A DNA stretch of 64,000 nt from Rhodococcus qingshengii JCM 15477 (GCF_023221595.1 NZ_CP096563.1:2648501-2712500); one strand, 5' to 3'; shown: positions 44,151 through 53,696, counted from the first letter of the stretch. Notes: generated from the letters alone by a model not told the origin. A program made the numbers and translations.

Positions 44151-44897
44151 CTAGACGAGCCAAATTGCTTGAGCGACTGGACTTCCCAAGTCGATGGTGT
44201 TGGGGCTGTCGCCGAGTCGAACGGACACTGTCCCGGCGAAATCGCGGCGCTCCTCGACGGTGATCTCGACATCGAGACTGACGCCGACGGAATCGAAGTA
44301 CCGGAGCATTTCGGGATCGGAATCGGAGATCCGGGCAACGCGGCCCCGCTCACCGTTGGCGAAGTCGCTGAGCTGGCGGGCCGGGGGAGTCGGCACCGAA
44401 CCGTCGGTGGCGGGAATGGGATCACCGTGCGGGTCACGTTCGGGGAAGCCCAGTTTGGCATCCATCCGCGAGATCATCAGATCGGAAACGGCGTGTTCGA
44501 GGACTTCGGCCTCGTCGTGGACTTCGTCCCAGCCGTACCCGAGTTCCTGAACCAGATAGGTCTCGATCAACCGGTGGCGCCGGACCATGGAGACGGCGGC
44601 CGCGCGGCCACTGTCGGTCAGGGCGATGGATCCGTAGCGGGCGTGATCGACCAGGCCCTGGTCCGAGAGTTTGCGGATCGCCTCGGACACCGTCGAGGCC
44701 GAGACGCTCATTTTCTCGGACAGGAGCTTGGTGGAAACCCGCTCGTGGGACCACTCCTGGATCGTCCAGATGACCTTGAGGTAGTCCTGGGCCACCGACG
44801 AGAGTGCGAGCGTGTCGATTGCCGCGTCCTGCGCCGAAGTGCTGTCGCCATCCGACGTCGATGATGCTTCCGAGGTTCCGGTCTTGTGAGCTGCCAC
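44151..44897 (-). CDS. mntR: Mn-dependent DtxR-family repressor
   Basis: The 248-residue metal-dependent repressor has a 28-residue Ala/Ser/Asp leader, then a winged helix-turn-helix (VAQDYLKVIWTIQEWSHERVSTKLL, then SASTVSEAIRKLSDQGLV). The dimerisation and metal domain contains VHDEAEVLEHAVS. A C-terminal FeoA/SH3-like domain follows. Metal ligands are manganese-type: Asp38 where DtxR has Met10, and Glu131 where DtxR has Cys102, with Glu134 and His135 conserved. The gene position matches sirR/mntR of mycobacteria. A TAGC-N4-GCTA site upstream suggests autoregulation. Confidence 0.9.
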   Translation of the reverse strand: MAAHKTGTSEASSTSDGDSTSAQDAAIDTLALSSVAQDYLKVIWTIQEWSHERVSTKLLSEKMSVSASTVSEAIRKLSDQGLVDHARYGSIALTDSGRAAAVSMVRRHRLIETYLVQELGYGWDEVHDEAEVLEHAVSDLMISRMDAKLGFPERDPHGDPIPATDGSVPTPPARQLSDFANGERGRVARISDSDPEMLRYFDSVGVSLDVEITVEERRDFAGTVSVRLGDSPNTIDLGSPVAQAIWLV

Positions 44898-44903
44898 AAC
44901 GCT

Positions 44904-44915
44904 TAGCTTAGGCTA
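44904..44915. promoter_or_regulatory. Candidate MntR operator
   Basis: TAGC and GCTA arms flank TTAG, just 7 bp before the mntR ATG. On the plus strand TTAGCTTAGGCTA matches most of the left part of the actinobacterial iron-box/MntR-type consensus (TTAGGTTAGGCTAACCTAA, recalled). The downstream half is degenerate. Confidence 0.5.
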
Positions 44916-45014
44916 CGAAATCCGGAACTTCCGTACGTGAGCGGCAGCACAGCGGTGATTCGCTGGGCGGGTCCGAACGTGACCCGCCGCCGGTGGACCC
45001 GTAGGCTGCCAATC

Positions 45015-45995
45015 GTGCTGAGATGGCGTGGTCTCGACGAAGTTCCGGCCGATTGGGGTCGTTGTGTGCTCACTATCGGTGTGTTCGACGGTGTGCATCG
45101 TGGGCATGCCCAATTGATAGCGAGAGCGGTTACTGCTGCCCGCAAACGTGGTGTTCCGAGCGTGTTGATGACGTTCGACCCGCATCCCATGGAGGTTGTG
45201 CGGCCGGGTAGTCATCCAGCCCAGTTGACGACGCTGCAACGGCGTGCGGAATTGGCTCAGGATCTGGGCATCGACGTGTTCTGCGTGATGCCGTTCACCG
45301 CTGATTTCATGAAGCTGACGCCGGAGCGCTACGTCCACGAGATTCTCGTCGAACGTCTACATGTCGCCGAGGTCGTGGTGGGGGACAACTTCACCTTCGG
45401 CAAGAAGGCGCTCGGCAATGTCGATCTTCTTCGTGAAATGGGCGCTCGCTTCGGCTTTGCCGTCGACGGCGTCCAGCTGCTCGCCGAGCATGCGGTGACG
45501 TTCTCGTCGACCTACATCCGCTCGTGCGTCGACGCAGGCGACATGGAAGCGGCTACCGAAGCTCTGGGCCGTCCACATCGTGTCGAAGGTGTGGTCGTCC
45601 ACGGTGACAAGCGTGGACGCGAGTTGGGGTTCCCGACGGCCAACGTTGCACCGCCGATGTTTTCGGCGATTCCGGCCGACGGCGTGTACGCGGCGTGGTT
45701 CACGGTGCTCGGTGCCGGCGAGGAACTCGGAACCGTCGTTCCCGGTCGCCGATACCAAGCCGCGGTGTCTGTGGGTACCAATCCGACCTTCTCCGGCCGG
45801 ACCCGAACCGTCGAGGCATACGTTCTCGACACCGAAGCAGACCTGTACGGACAACACGTCGCGGTCGACCTGGTTTCGCGGATTCGCGGTATGGAGAAGT
45901 TCGACTCGATCGAGTCGCTCATCACGGCAATGAACCGAGATGTCGAACGCGCACGCCGGATTCTGAGTGAGGATGCAGAACGCAGCGTCGGTTGA
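45015..45995 (+). CDS. ribF: Bifunctional riboflavin kinase / FAD synthetase
   Basis: The 326-residue enzyme converts riboflavin to FMN and FAD. The N-terminal nucleotidyl-transferase domain has TIGVFDGVHRGHAQLI and VVGDNFTFGKKALGN. The C-terminal flavokinase domain has VVHGDKRGRELGFPTANV and VGTNPTFSGRTRTVEAYVLD. I chose the GTG at 45015 because the upstream open frame is not similar to the family and covers the mntR promoter region. It is divergent from mntR. Confidence 0.95.
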   Translation: MLRWRGLDEVPADWGRCVLTIGVFDGVHRGHAQLIARAVTAARKRGVPSVLMTFDPHPMEVVRPGSHPAQLTTLQRRAELAQDLGIDVFCVMPFTADFMKLTPERYVHEILVERLHVAEVVVGDNFTFGKKALGNVDLLREMGARFGFAVDGVQLLAEHAVTFSSTYIRSCVDAGDMEAATEALGRPHRVEGVVVHGDKRGRELGFPTANVAPPMFSAIPADGVYAAWFTVLGAGEELGTVVPGRRYQAAVSVGTNPTFSGRTRTVEAYVLDTEADLYGQHVAVDLVSRIRGMEKFDSIESLITAMNRDVERARRILSEDAERSVG

Positions 45996-46153
45996 GTTCC
46001 TCCTGTGTCAGTGGCGGCCGCCACATTCGCTCCAGGTGGGCGAGAGCGCCTCATTGCTGCTGGTAGGATCTTCTCTCGGTGCGTGCTGCGGTTTGCGGTG
46101 GCCGCGCCCGATCTAGTTCCTTTCACGCAAACGTCATCACAGGAGTGAATCAA

Positions 46154-46423
46154 GTGGCATTGACCACGGAAGAAAAGAAGGCCGTTCTCGGCGAGTACGG
46201 CTTGCACGAGACCGACACGGGATCGCCTGAAGCTCAGGTGGCAATGCTCACCAAGCGCATCACCGATCTCACCGAGCACCTCAAGACCCACAAGCATGAC
46301 CACCACTCGCGTCGTGGACTGCTCTTGATGGTCGGTCGCCGTCGTCGTCTGCTGAAGTACGTGGCAAAGACCGACGTCGCTCGCTACCGCACGCTCATCG
46401 AGCGTCTCGGCCTGCGTCGCTAG
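46154..46423 (+). CDS. rpsO: 30S ribosomal protein S15
   Basis: The 89-residue protein binds the central domain of 16S rRNA. It has [32 protein letters not shown] and [22 protein letters not shown], which are diagnostic. The GTG at 46154 has AGGAG eight bases upstream; the frame is open upstream without homology. It is followed by a long structured spacer and pnp, the classical rpsO-pnp pair. Confidence 0.97.
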   Translation: MALTTEEKKAVLGEYGLHETDTGSPEAQVAMLTKRITDLTEHLKTHKHDHHSRRGLLLMVGRRRRLLKYVAKTDVARYRTLIERLGLRR

Positions 46424-46485
46424 ATTTTTCTCACGACGCTGATCGAAAGCAACACGGCATGCTTCGGTTTGCCGAACACTCCGTC

Positions 46486-46523
46486 AGCCGGCGAAGCCAC
46501 GCATATACTGGGCTTCGCTGGCT
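46486..46523 (+). terminator. 13-bp hairpin after rpsO (attenuator or RNase III site)
   Basis: AGCCGGCGAAGCC pairs with GGCTTCGCTGGCT (one G-T pair) around a 12-base loop and is followed by TTTC. The position, 63 nt after rpsO, fits partial termination or processing between rpsO and pnp. Confidence 0.6.
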
Positions 46524-46564
46524 TTCGGCGTTAGCTGCCGCAAGGCAGTTTCCGCTGTCGGCGC

Positions 46565-46606
46565 TATGCACAGTTGTCTATGCGCAGTTGTTTATGCGCA
46601 GTTGTG
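46565..46606 (+). repeat. Triple 14-bp direct repeat
   Basis: TATGCACAGTTGTC, TATGCGCAGTTGTT and TATGCGCAGTTGTG follow each other at 46565, 46579 and 46593, differing only in positions 6 and 14. The unit is not a codon multiple and the region is non-coding. Confidence 0.8.
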
Positions 46607-46875
46607 CAGTGCGCAGCCAGCACACCGTATGCACCAGAGAACGTGGTGTCGGTTGTCGGTAGTGGTTCTCCGGACCGGGCAAGTGCCCGAAAGCTCCGGC
46701 GGACTTCGATCGACGGCCGCCCGAACGTCGTGACGTCCCGAAGCAGAAATCGCTCGCATCGCAAGGAGCGTCTGCAATTCAAGAGGGGGACGTCCCTCGG
46801 TGCGCAGTTTCCACCAGGAGGGTGGAAACGCCCGCGCGGGTACGGCGAAGACGAGAGGGAAGTGAAGAGAAAAGA

Positions 46876-49146
46876 ATGACAGAGAATTCCGTAGTAGAGG
46901 TCGACGAAGGCGTGTTCGAATCCACCGCCGTGATCGACAACGGGTCCTTCGGTACCCGCACCATCCGTTTCGAGACCGGACGCCTTGCTCAGCAGGCCGC
47001 CGGCGCCGTCGTTGCTTACCTGGACGACGAGACCATGCTGCTGTCCGCCACGAGCGCCAGCAAGCACCCCAAGGAGCACTTCGACTTCTTCCCCCTGACG
47101 GTGGACGTCGAAGAGCGTATGTACGCAGCGGGCCGCATCCCCGGTTCGTTCTTCCGTCGTGAGGGACGTCCCTCCACCGACGCGATCCTGACTTGCCGCC
47201 TCATCGACCGGCCGCTGCGCCCGTCCTTCGTCGACGGTCTCCGTAACGAGATCCAGGTCGTCGTCACGGTCATGAGCCTCAACCCGCAGGATCTGTACGA
47301 CGTCGTGGCCATCAACGCCGCTTCCGCGTCGACGCAGATCGCGGGCCTGCCGTTCTCCGGACCCGTCGGTGGCGTGCGCGTTGCACTCATCGTCTCGGAC
47401 GAGAACAAGACCGGCCAGTGGGTTGCATTCCCGACGGTCGATCAGCTCGAGAACGCCGTCTTCGACATGGTCGTCGCCGGCCGCGTCGTTTCCGGTAGCG
47501 GTGACAACGCCGACGTCGCGATCATGATGGTCGAGGCCGAGGCCACCGACAACGTCATCGCGAAGATCGCCGACGGCGCTCAGGCACCGACCGAGGCCAT
47601 TGTCGCCGAGGGCCTCGAGGCCGCCAAGCCGTTCATCGCACGCCTGTGCGCTGCACAGGCAGCACTTGCATCCAAGGCTGCAAAGCCCACGGGTGACTAC
47701 CCGGTCTTCCCGGCGTACCAGGACGACGTTTTTGCTGCCGTCGAGGCTGCTGCGTCCGAAAAGCTCAATGCCGCACTGACAATCGCCGGCAAGCAGGAAC
47801 GCGACGACAAGATCGACGAGGTCAAGGTCGAGGTTCTCGAGCAGGTTGCACCCAACTTCGAAGGCCGCGAGAAGGAACTGGGAGCAGCGTTCCGCTCGCT
47901 CACCAAGAAGCTGGTTCGCCAGCGCATCCTGCGCGATCAGTTCCGCATCGACGGCCGCGGCGTCACGGACATCCGTTCGCTGTCCGCCGAGGTTGCGATC
48001 ATCCCGCGCGCACACGGCTCCGCACTGTTCGAGCGTGGCGAGACCCAGATCCTGGGTGTGACCACTCTCGACATGGTGAAGATGGCTCAGCAGGTCGACT
48101 CGCTCGGTCCCGAGACCACCAAGCGCTACATGCATCATTACAACTTCCCGCCGTACTCCACCGGTGAGACGGGCCGCGTCGGTTCGCCGAAGCGTCGCGA
48201 AATCGGTCACGGTGCACTGGCCGAGCGCGCTCTCATGCCGGTTCTGCCCAGCGTCGAAGAGTTCCCTTACGCGATTCGCCAGGTCTCCGAGGCTCTGAGC
48301 TCCAACGGTTCCACCTCGATGGGCTCGGTGTGCGCGTCCACGCTCGCACTGCTCAACGCCGGTGTGCCGCTTCGCGCTCCGGTTGCCGGTATCGCCATGG
48401 GTCTGGTTTCCGACCAGGTCGACGGCGAAACCCGCTACGTCGCGCTGACCGACATCCTCGGCGCCGAAGACGCCTTCGGCGACATGGACTTCAAGGTCGC
48501 AGGTACCAAGGACTTCGTCACGGCCCTGCAGCTGGACACGAAGCTCGACGGCATCCCGTCGCAGGTCCTTGCCGGTGCACTCTCGCAGGCCAAGGACGCA
48601 CGGACCACGATCCTCGAGGTCATGGCGGAAGCCATCGACACCCCGGACGAGATGAGCCCGTTCGCTCCCCGCGTGACGGCCATCAAGGTCCCCGTCGACA
48701 AGATCGGTGAGGTCATCGGCCCCAAGGGCAAGATGATCAACTCCATCACCGAGCAGACCGGTGCCAACATCTCCATCGAAGACGACGGCACCGTGTTCGT
48801 CGGCGCCACCGATGGACCGTCTGCACAGGCCGCGATCGACATGATCAACGCCATTGCCAACCCGCAGCTCCCCAAGGTCGGCGAGCGGTTCCTGGGCACG
48901 GTCGTCAAGACCACCGCCTTCGGTGCCTTCGTTTCGCTCCTGCCGGGACGCGACGGACTGGTGCACATCTCGAAGCTGGGCAGCGGTAAGCGCATTGCCA
49001 AGGTCGAAGACGTGGTCAACGTCGGATCCAAGATCCGCGTCGAGATCGCCGACATCGATGCTCGCGGCAAGATCTCGCTGATCCCGGTCGAAGAGGGCAA
49101 CGACGAGGCTGCCGCTCCGGCCGCCGACGAGGCTGCTTCCGAGTAG
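46876..49146 (+). CDS. pnp: Polyribonucleotide nucleotidyltransferase (PNPase)
   Basis: The 756-residue 3'-5' phosphorolytic exoribonuclease is the core of RNA decay and also acts as (p)ppGpp-linked GpsI in actinobacteria. The first RNase PH domain has [44 protein letters not shown]. After a helical linker, the second RNase PH domain has [22 protein letters not shown] and [19 protein letters not shown] domain ([14 protein letters not shown]) and an S1 domain ([30 protein letters not shown]) follow. The ATG at 46876 gives the family N-terminus. The frame is open 18 codons further upstream, which overlaps the leader hairpin. Confidence 0.97.
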   Translation: MTENSVVEVDEGVFESTAVIDNGSFGTRTIRFETGRLAQQAAGAVVAYLDDETMLLSATSASKHPKEHFDFFPLTVDVEERMYAAGRIPGSFFRREGRPSTDAILTCRLIDRPLRPSFVDGLRNEIQVVVTVMSLNPQDLYDVVAINAASASTQIAGLPFSGPVGGVRVALIVSDENKTGQWVAFPTVDQLENAVFDMVVAGRVVSGSGDNADVAIMMVEAEATDNVIAKIADGAQAPTEAIVAEGLEAAKPFIARLCAAQAALASKAAKPTGDYPVFPAYQDDVFAAVEAAASEKLNAALTIAGKQERDDKIDEVKVEVLEQVAPNFEGREKELGAAFRSLTKKLVRQRILRDQFRIDGRGVTDIRSLSAEVAIIPRAHGSALFERGETQILGVTTLDMVKMAQQVDSLGPETTKRYMHHYNFPPYSTGETGRVGSPKRREIGHGALAERALMPVLPSVEEFPYAIRQVSEALSSNGSTSMGSVCASTLALLNAGVPLRAPVAGIAMGLVSDQVDGETRYVALTDILGAEDAFGDMDFKVAGTKDFVTALQLDTKLDGIPSQVLAGALSQAKDARTTILEVMAEAIDTPDEMSPFAPRVTAIKVPVDKIGEVIGPKGKMINSITEQTGANISIEDDGTVFVGATDGPSAQAAIDMINAIANPQLPKVGERFLGTVVKTTAFGAFVSLLPGRDGLVHISKLGSGKRIAKVEDVVNVGSKIRVEIADIDARGKISLIPVEEGNDEAAAPAADEAASE

Positions 49147-49163
49147 ATCTCACTTCGTACTCT

Positions 49164-49201
49164 GATGCGGCCCCGCGCGGATTTCCGTGCGGGGCCGCAT
49201 C
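49164..49201 (+). terminator. Intrinsic terminator-like hairpin after pnp
   Basis: GATGCGGCCCCGC pairs with GCGGGGCCGCATC and the inner GCGG with CCGT, giving a 17-bp stem with an ATTT loop. Downstream T content is low (TGTACTGT), so it may terminate partially before the M16 peptidase gene. Confidence 0.75.
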
Positions 49202-49273
49202 TGTACTGTCTGTAGACACAGAGCCTGTAGATACCTGATTGACCACTTGCACCGAGGACTGCTGAACCTTTTC

Positions 49274-50632
49274 ATGGCAAAGACCACTCCCAACACCACG
49301 CGCAGCCGCAGCGCTGTGCTGAAATCGCCGATCGATGCGACTCCCGAATCCGGAGTACAGCGCACGGTCCTTCCCGGCGGCCTGCGCGTCGTCACCGAGT
49401 TCATTCCCGGTGTGCGTTCCGCCTCCGTCGGTGTGTGGGTCGGAGTCGGCTCGCGCGACGAGCAGCCGAGTGTGGCCGGTGCCGCGCATTTTCTCGAGCA
49501 CCTGCTGTTCAAGTCGACGCCGTCACGGACGGCGTTGGACATCGCGCAGGTCATGGATGGTGTGGGCGGCGAACTCAATGCATTCACGTCGAAGGAACAC
49601 ACCTGTTTCTACGCGCACGTGATCGACGACGACCTTCCGATGGCGGTTGACCTTGTCGCCGACGTCGTGCTGCGAGGGCGTTGCAGAACCGCGGACGTCG
49701 ATGTCGAGCGGCAAGTAGTGCTCGAAGAGATCGCGATGCGTGACGACGATCCGGAAGACTTGCTCGGCGACGCGTTCCTGACCGCGTTGTTCGGCGATCA
49801 TCCTGTCGGCCGTCCGATCATCGGTAGCGTCGAATCGATCGAGTCGATGTCGCGCAATCAGTTGCATTCCTTCCATGTTCGGCGTTACACACCGCAGCGG
49901 ATGGTGCTGGCCGTAGCGGGAAACGTCGACCACAAGCAGGTAGTGACGCTCGCTCGCCGTGCATTTGCCGGACATCTCGAGCGCGGGGTCAAGCCCGCGC
50001 CGCGGCGCGAAGGCACTCTGCGGTTGCGCACGATGCCTGAACTGAGCTTGACCCACCGCGACAGCGAGCAGGTCCACCTTGCGCTCGGGGTACGCGCGTT
50101 CGGCCGGCACGAGGGCCATCGCTGGGCGCTGTCGGTGCTCAACGCCGCAGTGGGCGGTGGGCTGAGTTCTCGTCTGTTCCAAGAGATTCGGGAGAAGCGC
50201 GGGCTTGCGTACTCCGTCTATTCGGGCGTCGACACCTTCGCGGACACCGGAGCGTTCTCCGTGTATGCAGGTTGCCAGCCGGAGAACCTCGGGGAGGTTG
50301 CCACGGTGATCCGCGAGGTACTCGCGAACGTGGCGACGGACGGAATCACCGATGCCGAGATCGCCCGCGCCAAGGGATCGCTGCGCGGCGGATTGGTTCT
50401 GGCACTGGAAGATTCAGGCTCACGCATGAACCGTATCGGTCGCAGCGAACTGAACTACGGCAACCATCGCAGTGTTGCGCAGACGCTCGCAACCATCGAC
50501 GCAGTCACCTCCGAAGAGGTGCTCGAGGTGGCGCAGGTGCTCTTGACGAGGCCGTTTGCAGCCGCCGTCGTGGGTCCGTACAAGCGGGTTCGTGACCTCC
50601 CCGCGTCGGTACGCGGGATCGTGGGCAAGTAG
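49274..50632 (+). CDS. M16-family zinc metallopeptidase (PepR-like)
   Basis: The 452-residue processing-peptidase-like protein has the inverted zinc motif HFLEHLLFKST near residue 74, followed by the distal Glu in VVLEEIAMRDDDPED. The second homologous, non-catalytic half contains LNAAVGGGLSSRLFQEIREKRGLAYSVYS, the Arg/Tyr pair of the family. It is predicted cytosolic. It follows pnp as in mycobacteria (pepR). The substrate is unknown. Confidence 0.92.
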   Translation: MAKTTPNTTRSRSAVLKSPIDATPESGVQRTVLPGGLRVVTEFIPGVRSASVGVWVGVGSRDEQPSVAGAAHFLEHLLFKSTPSRTALDIAQVMDGVGGELNAFTSKEHTCFYAHVIDDDLPMAVDLVADVVLRGRCRTADVDVERQVVLEEIAMRDDDPEDLLGDAFLTALFGDHPVGRPIIGSVESIESMSRNQLHSFHVRRYTPQRMVLAVAGNVDHKQVVTLARRAFAGHLERGVKPAPRREGTLRLRTMPELSLTHRDSEQVHLALGVRAFGRHEGHRWALSVLNAAVGGGLSSRLFQEIREKRGLAYSVYSGVDTFADTGAFSVYAGCQPENLGEVATVIREVLANVATDGITDAEIARAKGSLRGGLVLALEDSGSRMNRIGRSELNYGNHRSVAQTLATIDAVTSEEVLEVAQVLLTRPFAAAVVGPYKRVRDLPASVRGIVGK

Positions 50633-50654
50633 TTCGAACTATCGAAATCGGGGT

Positions 50655-51773
50655 GTGCAGTTGAAGATCCGTGGTGCAGTGCTCGAAGAGATCGGCCGGA
50701 AGCGTCCCTTCGCAGAGTCGACTCCGATTTCGATTTCGGAACTCGACCTCGAATCCCCGGGCCCGGGTGAGATCCTGGTCAAGATCGAAGCTGCCGGGCT
50801 TTGTCACTCCGACCTCTCCGTGGTCGACGGCAATCGGGTACGACCGGTGCCGATGTTGTTGGGCCATGAGGCGGCAGGTCGAATCATCGAACTCGGCGAC
50901 GGAGTTGATTCGTTGTCGGTGGGCACCCGCGTCGTGATGACTTTTCTTCCACGGTGCGGTGAATGTGCGGGATGCGCCACTGACGGCCGGATGCCTTGCA
51001 CGGTGGGTAGCGCTGCCAACAACGACGGCAGTTTGCTCGGTGGCGCGCATCGACTGCGGCGCTCCGGCGAGAACGTCAAACATCATCTCGGTGTTTCGGG
51101 TTTCGCGACGCATGCTGTGGTCAACGCCAAGTCGGTTGTTCCCGTCGACGACGACATCCCGGCCGAAATTGCAGCCGTACTCGGTTGTGCGGTGTTGACC
51201 GGTGGGGGAGCGCTCCTCAACGCGGCGAAGCCTCGCCCGGCAGACACCGTGATGGTGGTCGGCTTGGGTGGCGTCGGGATGGCCGCAATCCTGACGGCGA
51301 GGGCACTCGGGGTCGAGAACGTCATCGGTGTCGACGCACTGGAATCCAAGCTGGCTCAGGCGCTGGAACTGGGCGCGACCGAGGTCTTCACACCGTCCGG
51401 CCTGTCCGAGAGTGGCGTTCGCGCAGACATCGTCGTCGAGGCCGCGGGAAATGCTCGGGCCTTCGAGACAGCGGTGGCTGCGACGGCAGCGGGTGGCACG
51501 ACCGTCACGGTCGGGTTGCCGGCGCCTGACGCGCGCTCGTCGATCTCACCTCTCGGACTGGTCGCCGAAGCGCGGACCATTATCGGCAGCTACCTGGGAT
51601 CTGCGGTCCCGTCCCGCGACATCCCGATCTACGCGCAGTTGTGGCGCGACGGGAAGCTGCCGGTCGAGAAGCTCATTTCCTCGCGAATCGAATTGGCCGA
51701 CATCAATTCGGGTATGGACGAACTCGCCGACGGAAAAGCAATCCGACAGGTCATTATCTTCGACGCGGAGTAG
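50655..51773 (+). CDS. Zinc-dependent medium-chain alcohol dehydrogenase
   Basis: The 372-residue enzyme has catalytic zinc ligands in AAGLCHSDLSV and LLGHEAAGRI. The structural zinc site consists of four Cys in PRCGECAGC and MPC. The Rossmann motif is VVGLGGVGMA near residue 195. It oxidises an alcohol or S-hydroxymethyl-type adduct with NAD+. The sequence is close in style to class III-like or mycothiol-linked dehydrogenases, but the substrate is not determined. Starts GTG 50655 or TTG 50661; the frame is open further upstream within the peptidase gene. Confidence 0.9.
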   Translation: MQLKIRGAVLEEIGRKRPFAESTPISISELDLESPGPGEILVKIEAAGLCHSDLSVVDGNRVRPVPMLLGHEAAGRIIELGDGVDSLSVGTRVVMTFLPRCGECAGCATDGRMPCTVGSAANNDGSLLGGAHRLRRSGENVKHHLGVSGFATHAVVNAKSVVPVDDDIPAEIAAVLGCAVLTGGGALLNAAKPRPADTVMVVGLGGVGMAAILTARALGVENVIGVDALESKLAQALELGATEVFTPSGLSESGVRADIVVEAAGNARAFETAVAATAAGGTTVTVGLPAPDARSSISPLGLVAEARTIIGSYLGSAVPSRDIPIYAQLWRDGKLPVEKLISSRIELADINSGMDELADGKAIRQVIIFDAE

Positions 51774-51954
51774 GTGCACGTCGGTGTTATGCAGCGGAAA
51801 TGAGGCGTTTGCGCTCCCGATTCCCTCCCGAGTCGCCACGGAAAATCGTTACCCGTTGTAACGCTCCTCTCGTACTGGACGACTACTCGAATGACGTTGC
51901 GTGACGCCCCGGGGGTCGGTCGTACGTTTTCCAAAAGTTGATTGGGGAGAAGAT

Positions 51955-53586
51955 ATGCCGGTTCGTGGGTTCTTTTCGCGACATCGAATACTGGCGGGTG
52001 CAGTAGCGCCCGCAGCGCTCGGCGTGGCCGCACTGGTCGCGGTCGCAGTTGCCGTGGATTCTCCGCAATCGCAGACGATCGAGACCGAATTGACCGCGTC
52101 TGTCACCGAGTGTCACGACACGGTCGGGATCGGTGTCGCCGGTCGCGGTGACACGCCGGTCGAGGGTACGACGAAGATGCTCGTCGGTGCGGATGGAAAG
52201 ACACTCCTCCCGGCGGCGCTCACAGACGACTACAGCAGCCACTGGGTGGACCCGGTACTCAAGGCGCCCGCCGGGTCGGTCAAGGACGGCTCGTACGCCT
52301 CGGTCTACATTGCGTACCCCGCCAACATGGACAGTTACGAAGAAGCCGTGACGACGGGCGCGGACAACACGCGAGCGGTCATGAAGGCGATCAGTGCCGC
52401 ATGCCCGAACACGAAGTTCTCGATTGTCGGCTACAGCGAGGGCGCTGACGTAGTGCGCCGCGTGGCGATGGACATCGGCTCGGAGTCGAGCACCTCCGGC
52501 ATCAATCCGGACAACGTCGTCGGTGTGGTGATCTTCGCCGACGCCGGTCGACTCGCGGGCGAGGGCCCGTTCCCCGGCGCGAAAAACCCCTACATGAACC
52601 CTGACGGTTTCAACGAGCAATATCAGGACGGTAAGAACACCGCTTCCGGATCTGGTGCACTTCCAGGTACCAGTGGGGACTTCGGGGCCCTGAAAGGCAA
52701 GATTGCGTCGTTCTGCTCTGACGGCGACCTCACCTGCGCAGCCCCCGAGAACATTTCACTCCTGATCCTGGCGGCAAACGTCGGTCGGCAGCTCAACGTC
52801 GACCAGTTGCAAGCGCAGAATCTGACGCCCGCCACCGGCATGGATATCGCGGTTGTGATGGGACGCGTGATGTTCGACGCGTTCAACGACATCTCGAGCA
52901 ATCCCACCTGGATGCAGAGCGACGAAACCTTCCTCGATGTCTTGCTGAAGGTGTCCGACCCGGCGTACAAGCCGAGCGAGGCCACCACCAAGCCAGTCGC
53001 AAAGGACTCGGTTTCCACGGAGGAAGTGTCGCCGTTGGCGTACCTGCCGCAGAAACTGTTCAAGGAAATCGTCGGCCTCATCGCCACGAACCAGAACACG
53101 ATCCCCGTCGTCATGAACGATCCGTACGGCCTCACTTTGGGCCCGGACGTCGGTCACCACTTCGACTACTGGCGTGATTCGGATGCTGCAAACGGCAAGC
53201 CCCTGACGTCAGCGGAGTATGCAGCGGCGTGGCTGACTTATCTGGCCAAACAGGCGCAAGACGGCAAGCCGGTCGATTCGTCGGCGAAGCCGACCGCAGA
53301 AGAGATGGCGGATGCCATCGATGCCTTGGCTGCTTCGCCTTCGGTTACCGACTCGGCCAAGCCCACCACAACCACGGGCGCAGCTGCACAACCCGCACCC
53401 GCAGGTTCGGGATCTGCAGCACCGGCACCCGCGGTGCCGACGACGTCATCGGTTGCGCCGGCCGCGACGCCGAGTGTGACGTCGACCGTGGCGCCGTCGA
53501 CTTTGGTCCAGTCGAGTGCACCGCCCGCCGCGACCACGGCGACGACAACATCGACGACAACGACGACACAAGCTGCAGCCGGCTAG
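51955..53586 (+). CDS. Secreted cutinase-like serine esterase with Pro/Thr/Ala tail
   Basis: The 543-residue protein has an N-terminal signal/anchor helix (residues about 10-35, after basic RHR). An alpha/beta hydrolase domain of the actinobacterial cutinase-like family follows, with the nucleophile in VGYSEGADVVRR (GxSxG) and the early CHDTVGIGVAGRGDTP. The last 120 residues are Pro/Thr/Ser/Ala-rich, a likely cell-wall-spanning tail ending in a Thr run. It should act outside the membrane on esters such as mycolate lipids. The ATG follows GGGGAGAAG. It ends at a strong terminator. Confidence 0.85.
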   Translation: MPVRGFFSRHRILAGAVAPAALGVAALVAVAVAVDSPQSQTIETELTASVTECHDTVGIGVAGRGDTPVEGTTKMLVGADGKTLLPAALTDDYSSHWVDPVLKAPAGSVKDGSYASVYIAYPANMDSYEEAVTTGADNTRAVMKAISAACPNTKFSIVGYSEGADVVRRVAMDIGSESSTSGINPDNVVGVVIFADAGRLAGEGPFPGAKNPYMNPDGFNEQYQDGKNTASGSGALPGTSGDFGALKGKIASFCSDGDLTCAAPENISLLILAANVGRQLNVDQLQAQNLTPATGMDIAVVMGRVMFDAFNDISSNPTWMQSDETFLDVLLKVSDPAYKPSEATTKPVAKDSVSTEEVSPLAYLPQKLFKEIVGLIATNQNTIPVVMNDPYGLTLGPDVGHHFDYWRDSDAANGKPLTSAEYAAAWLTYLAKQAQDGKPVDSSAKPTAEEMADAIDALAASPSVTDSAKPTTTTGAAAQPAPAGSGSAAPAPAVPTTSSVAPAATPSVTSTVAPSTLVQSSAPPAATTATTTSTTTTTQAAAG

Positions 53587-53613
53587 AGGTTTCCGTTCGT
53601 CAAAAACGCTGTC

Positions 53614-53656
53614 ACAGGCTGCGATCCGCAATTAGTTGCGGATCGCAGCCTGTTTT
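53614..53656 (+). terminator. Strong intrinsic terminator
   Basis: A perfect 18-bp stem (53614-53631 with 53636-53653) and TTAG loop are followed by TTTT. It isolates the cutinase-like gene from the hydrogenase cluster. Confidence 0.92.
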
Positions 53657-53666
53657 CGTGTACGGG

Positions 53667-53696
53667 TTACGCACAACGACCGTTGGTGCTTATCGT
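53667..53696 (+). promoter_or_regulatory. Possible promoter of the hydrogenase cluster
   Basis: TTACGC and TATCGT are 18 bp apart, 40 bp before the hypA start. The spacer contains an inverted repeat CAACG-ac-CGTTG (53674-53685). Both elements are weak matches, so this is only a candidate. Confidence 0.3.

Larger units (their letters stand above)
46424..46875. promoter_or_regulatory. rpsO-pnp spacer with hairpins and repeats (no gene found)
   Basis: This 452-bp stretch has no convincing coding frame. It contains a 13-bp hairpin (46486-46498 with 46511-46523), a triple 14-bp direct repeat (46565-46606), a 9-bp hairpin (GTTTCCACC-aggag-GGTGGAAAC at 46807-46829) and a GC-palindrome CCCGCGCGGG right before the pnp leader. 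In Streptomyces the rpsO-pnp spacer carries an RNase III-cleaved hairpin, and in E. coli PNPase autoregulates through such a structure. A similar role is likely here but is inferred. Confidence 0.6.

Noticed and set aside
46503..46508. TATACT as a -10 promoter element before pnp
   Set aside because: It lies in a hairpin loop and has no -35 match at 16-19 bp; too weak to call.
46565..46606. Short CRISPR array
   Set aside because: Units are directly adjacent 14-mers with no spacers, and no cas genes are present.
46564..48966. An 800-codon open frame on the minus strand across pnp
   Set aside because: It mirrors pnp codon for codon. High-GC genes commonly leave such antisense frames open, and the translated sequence has no family motif.
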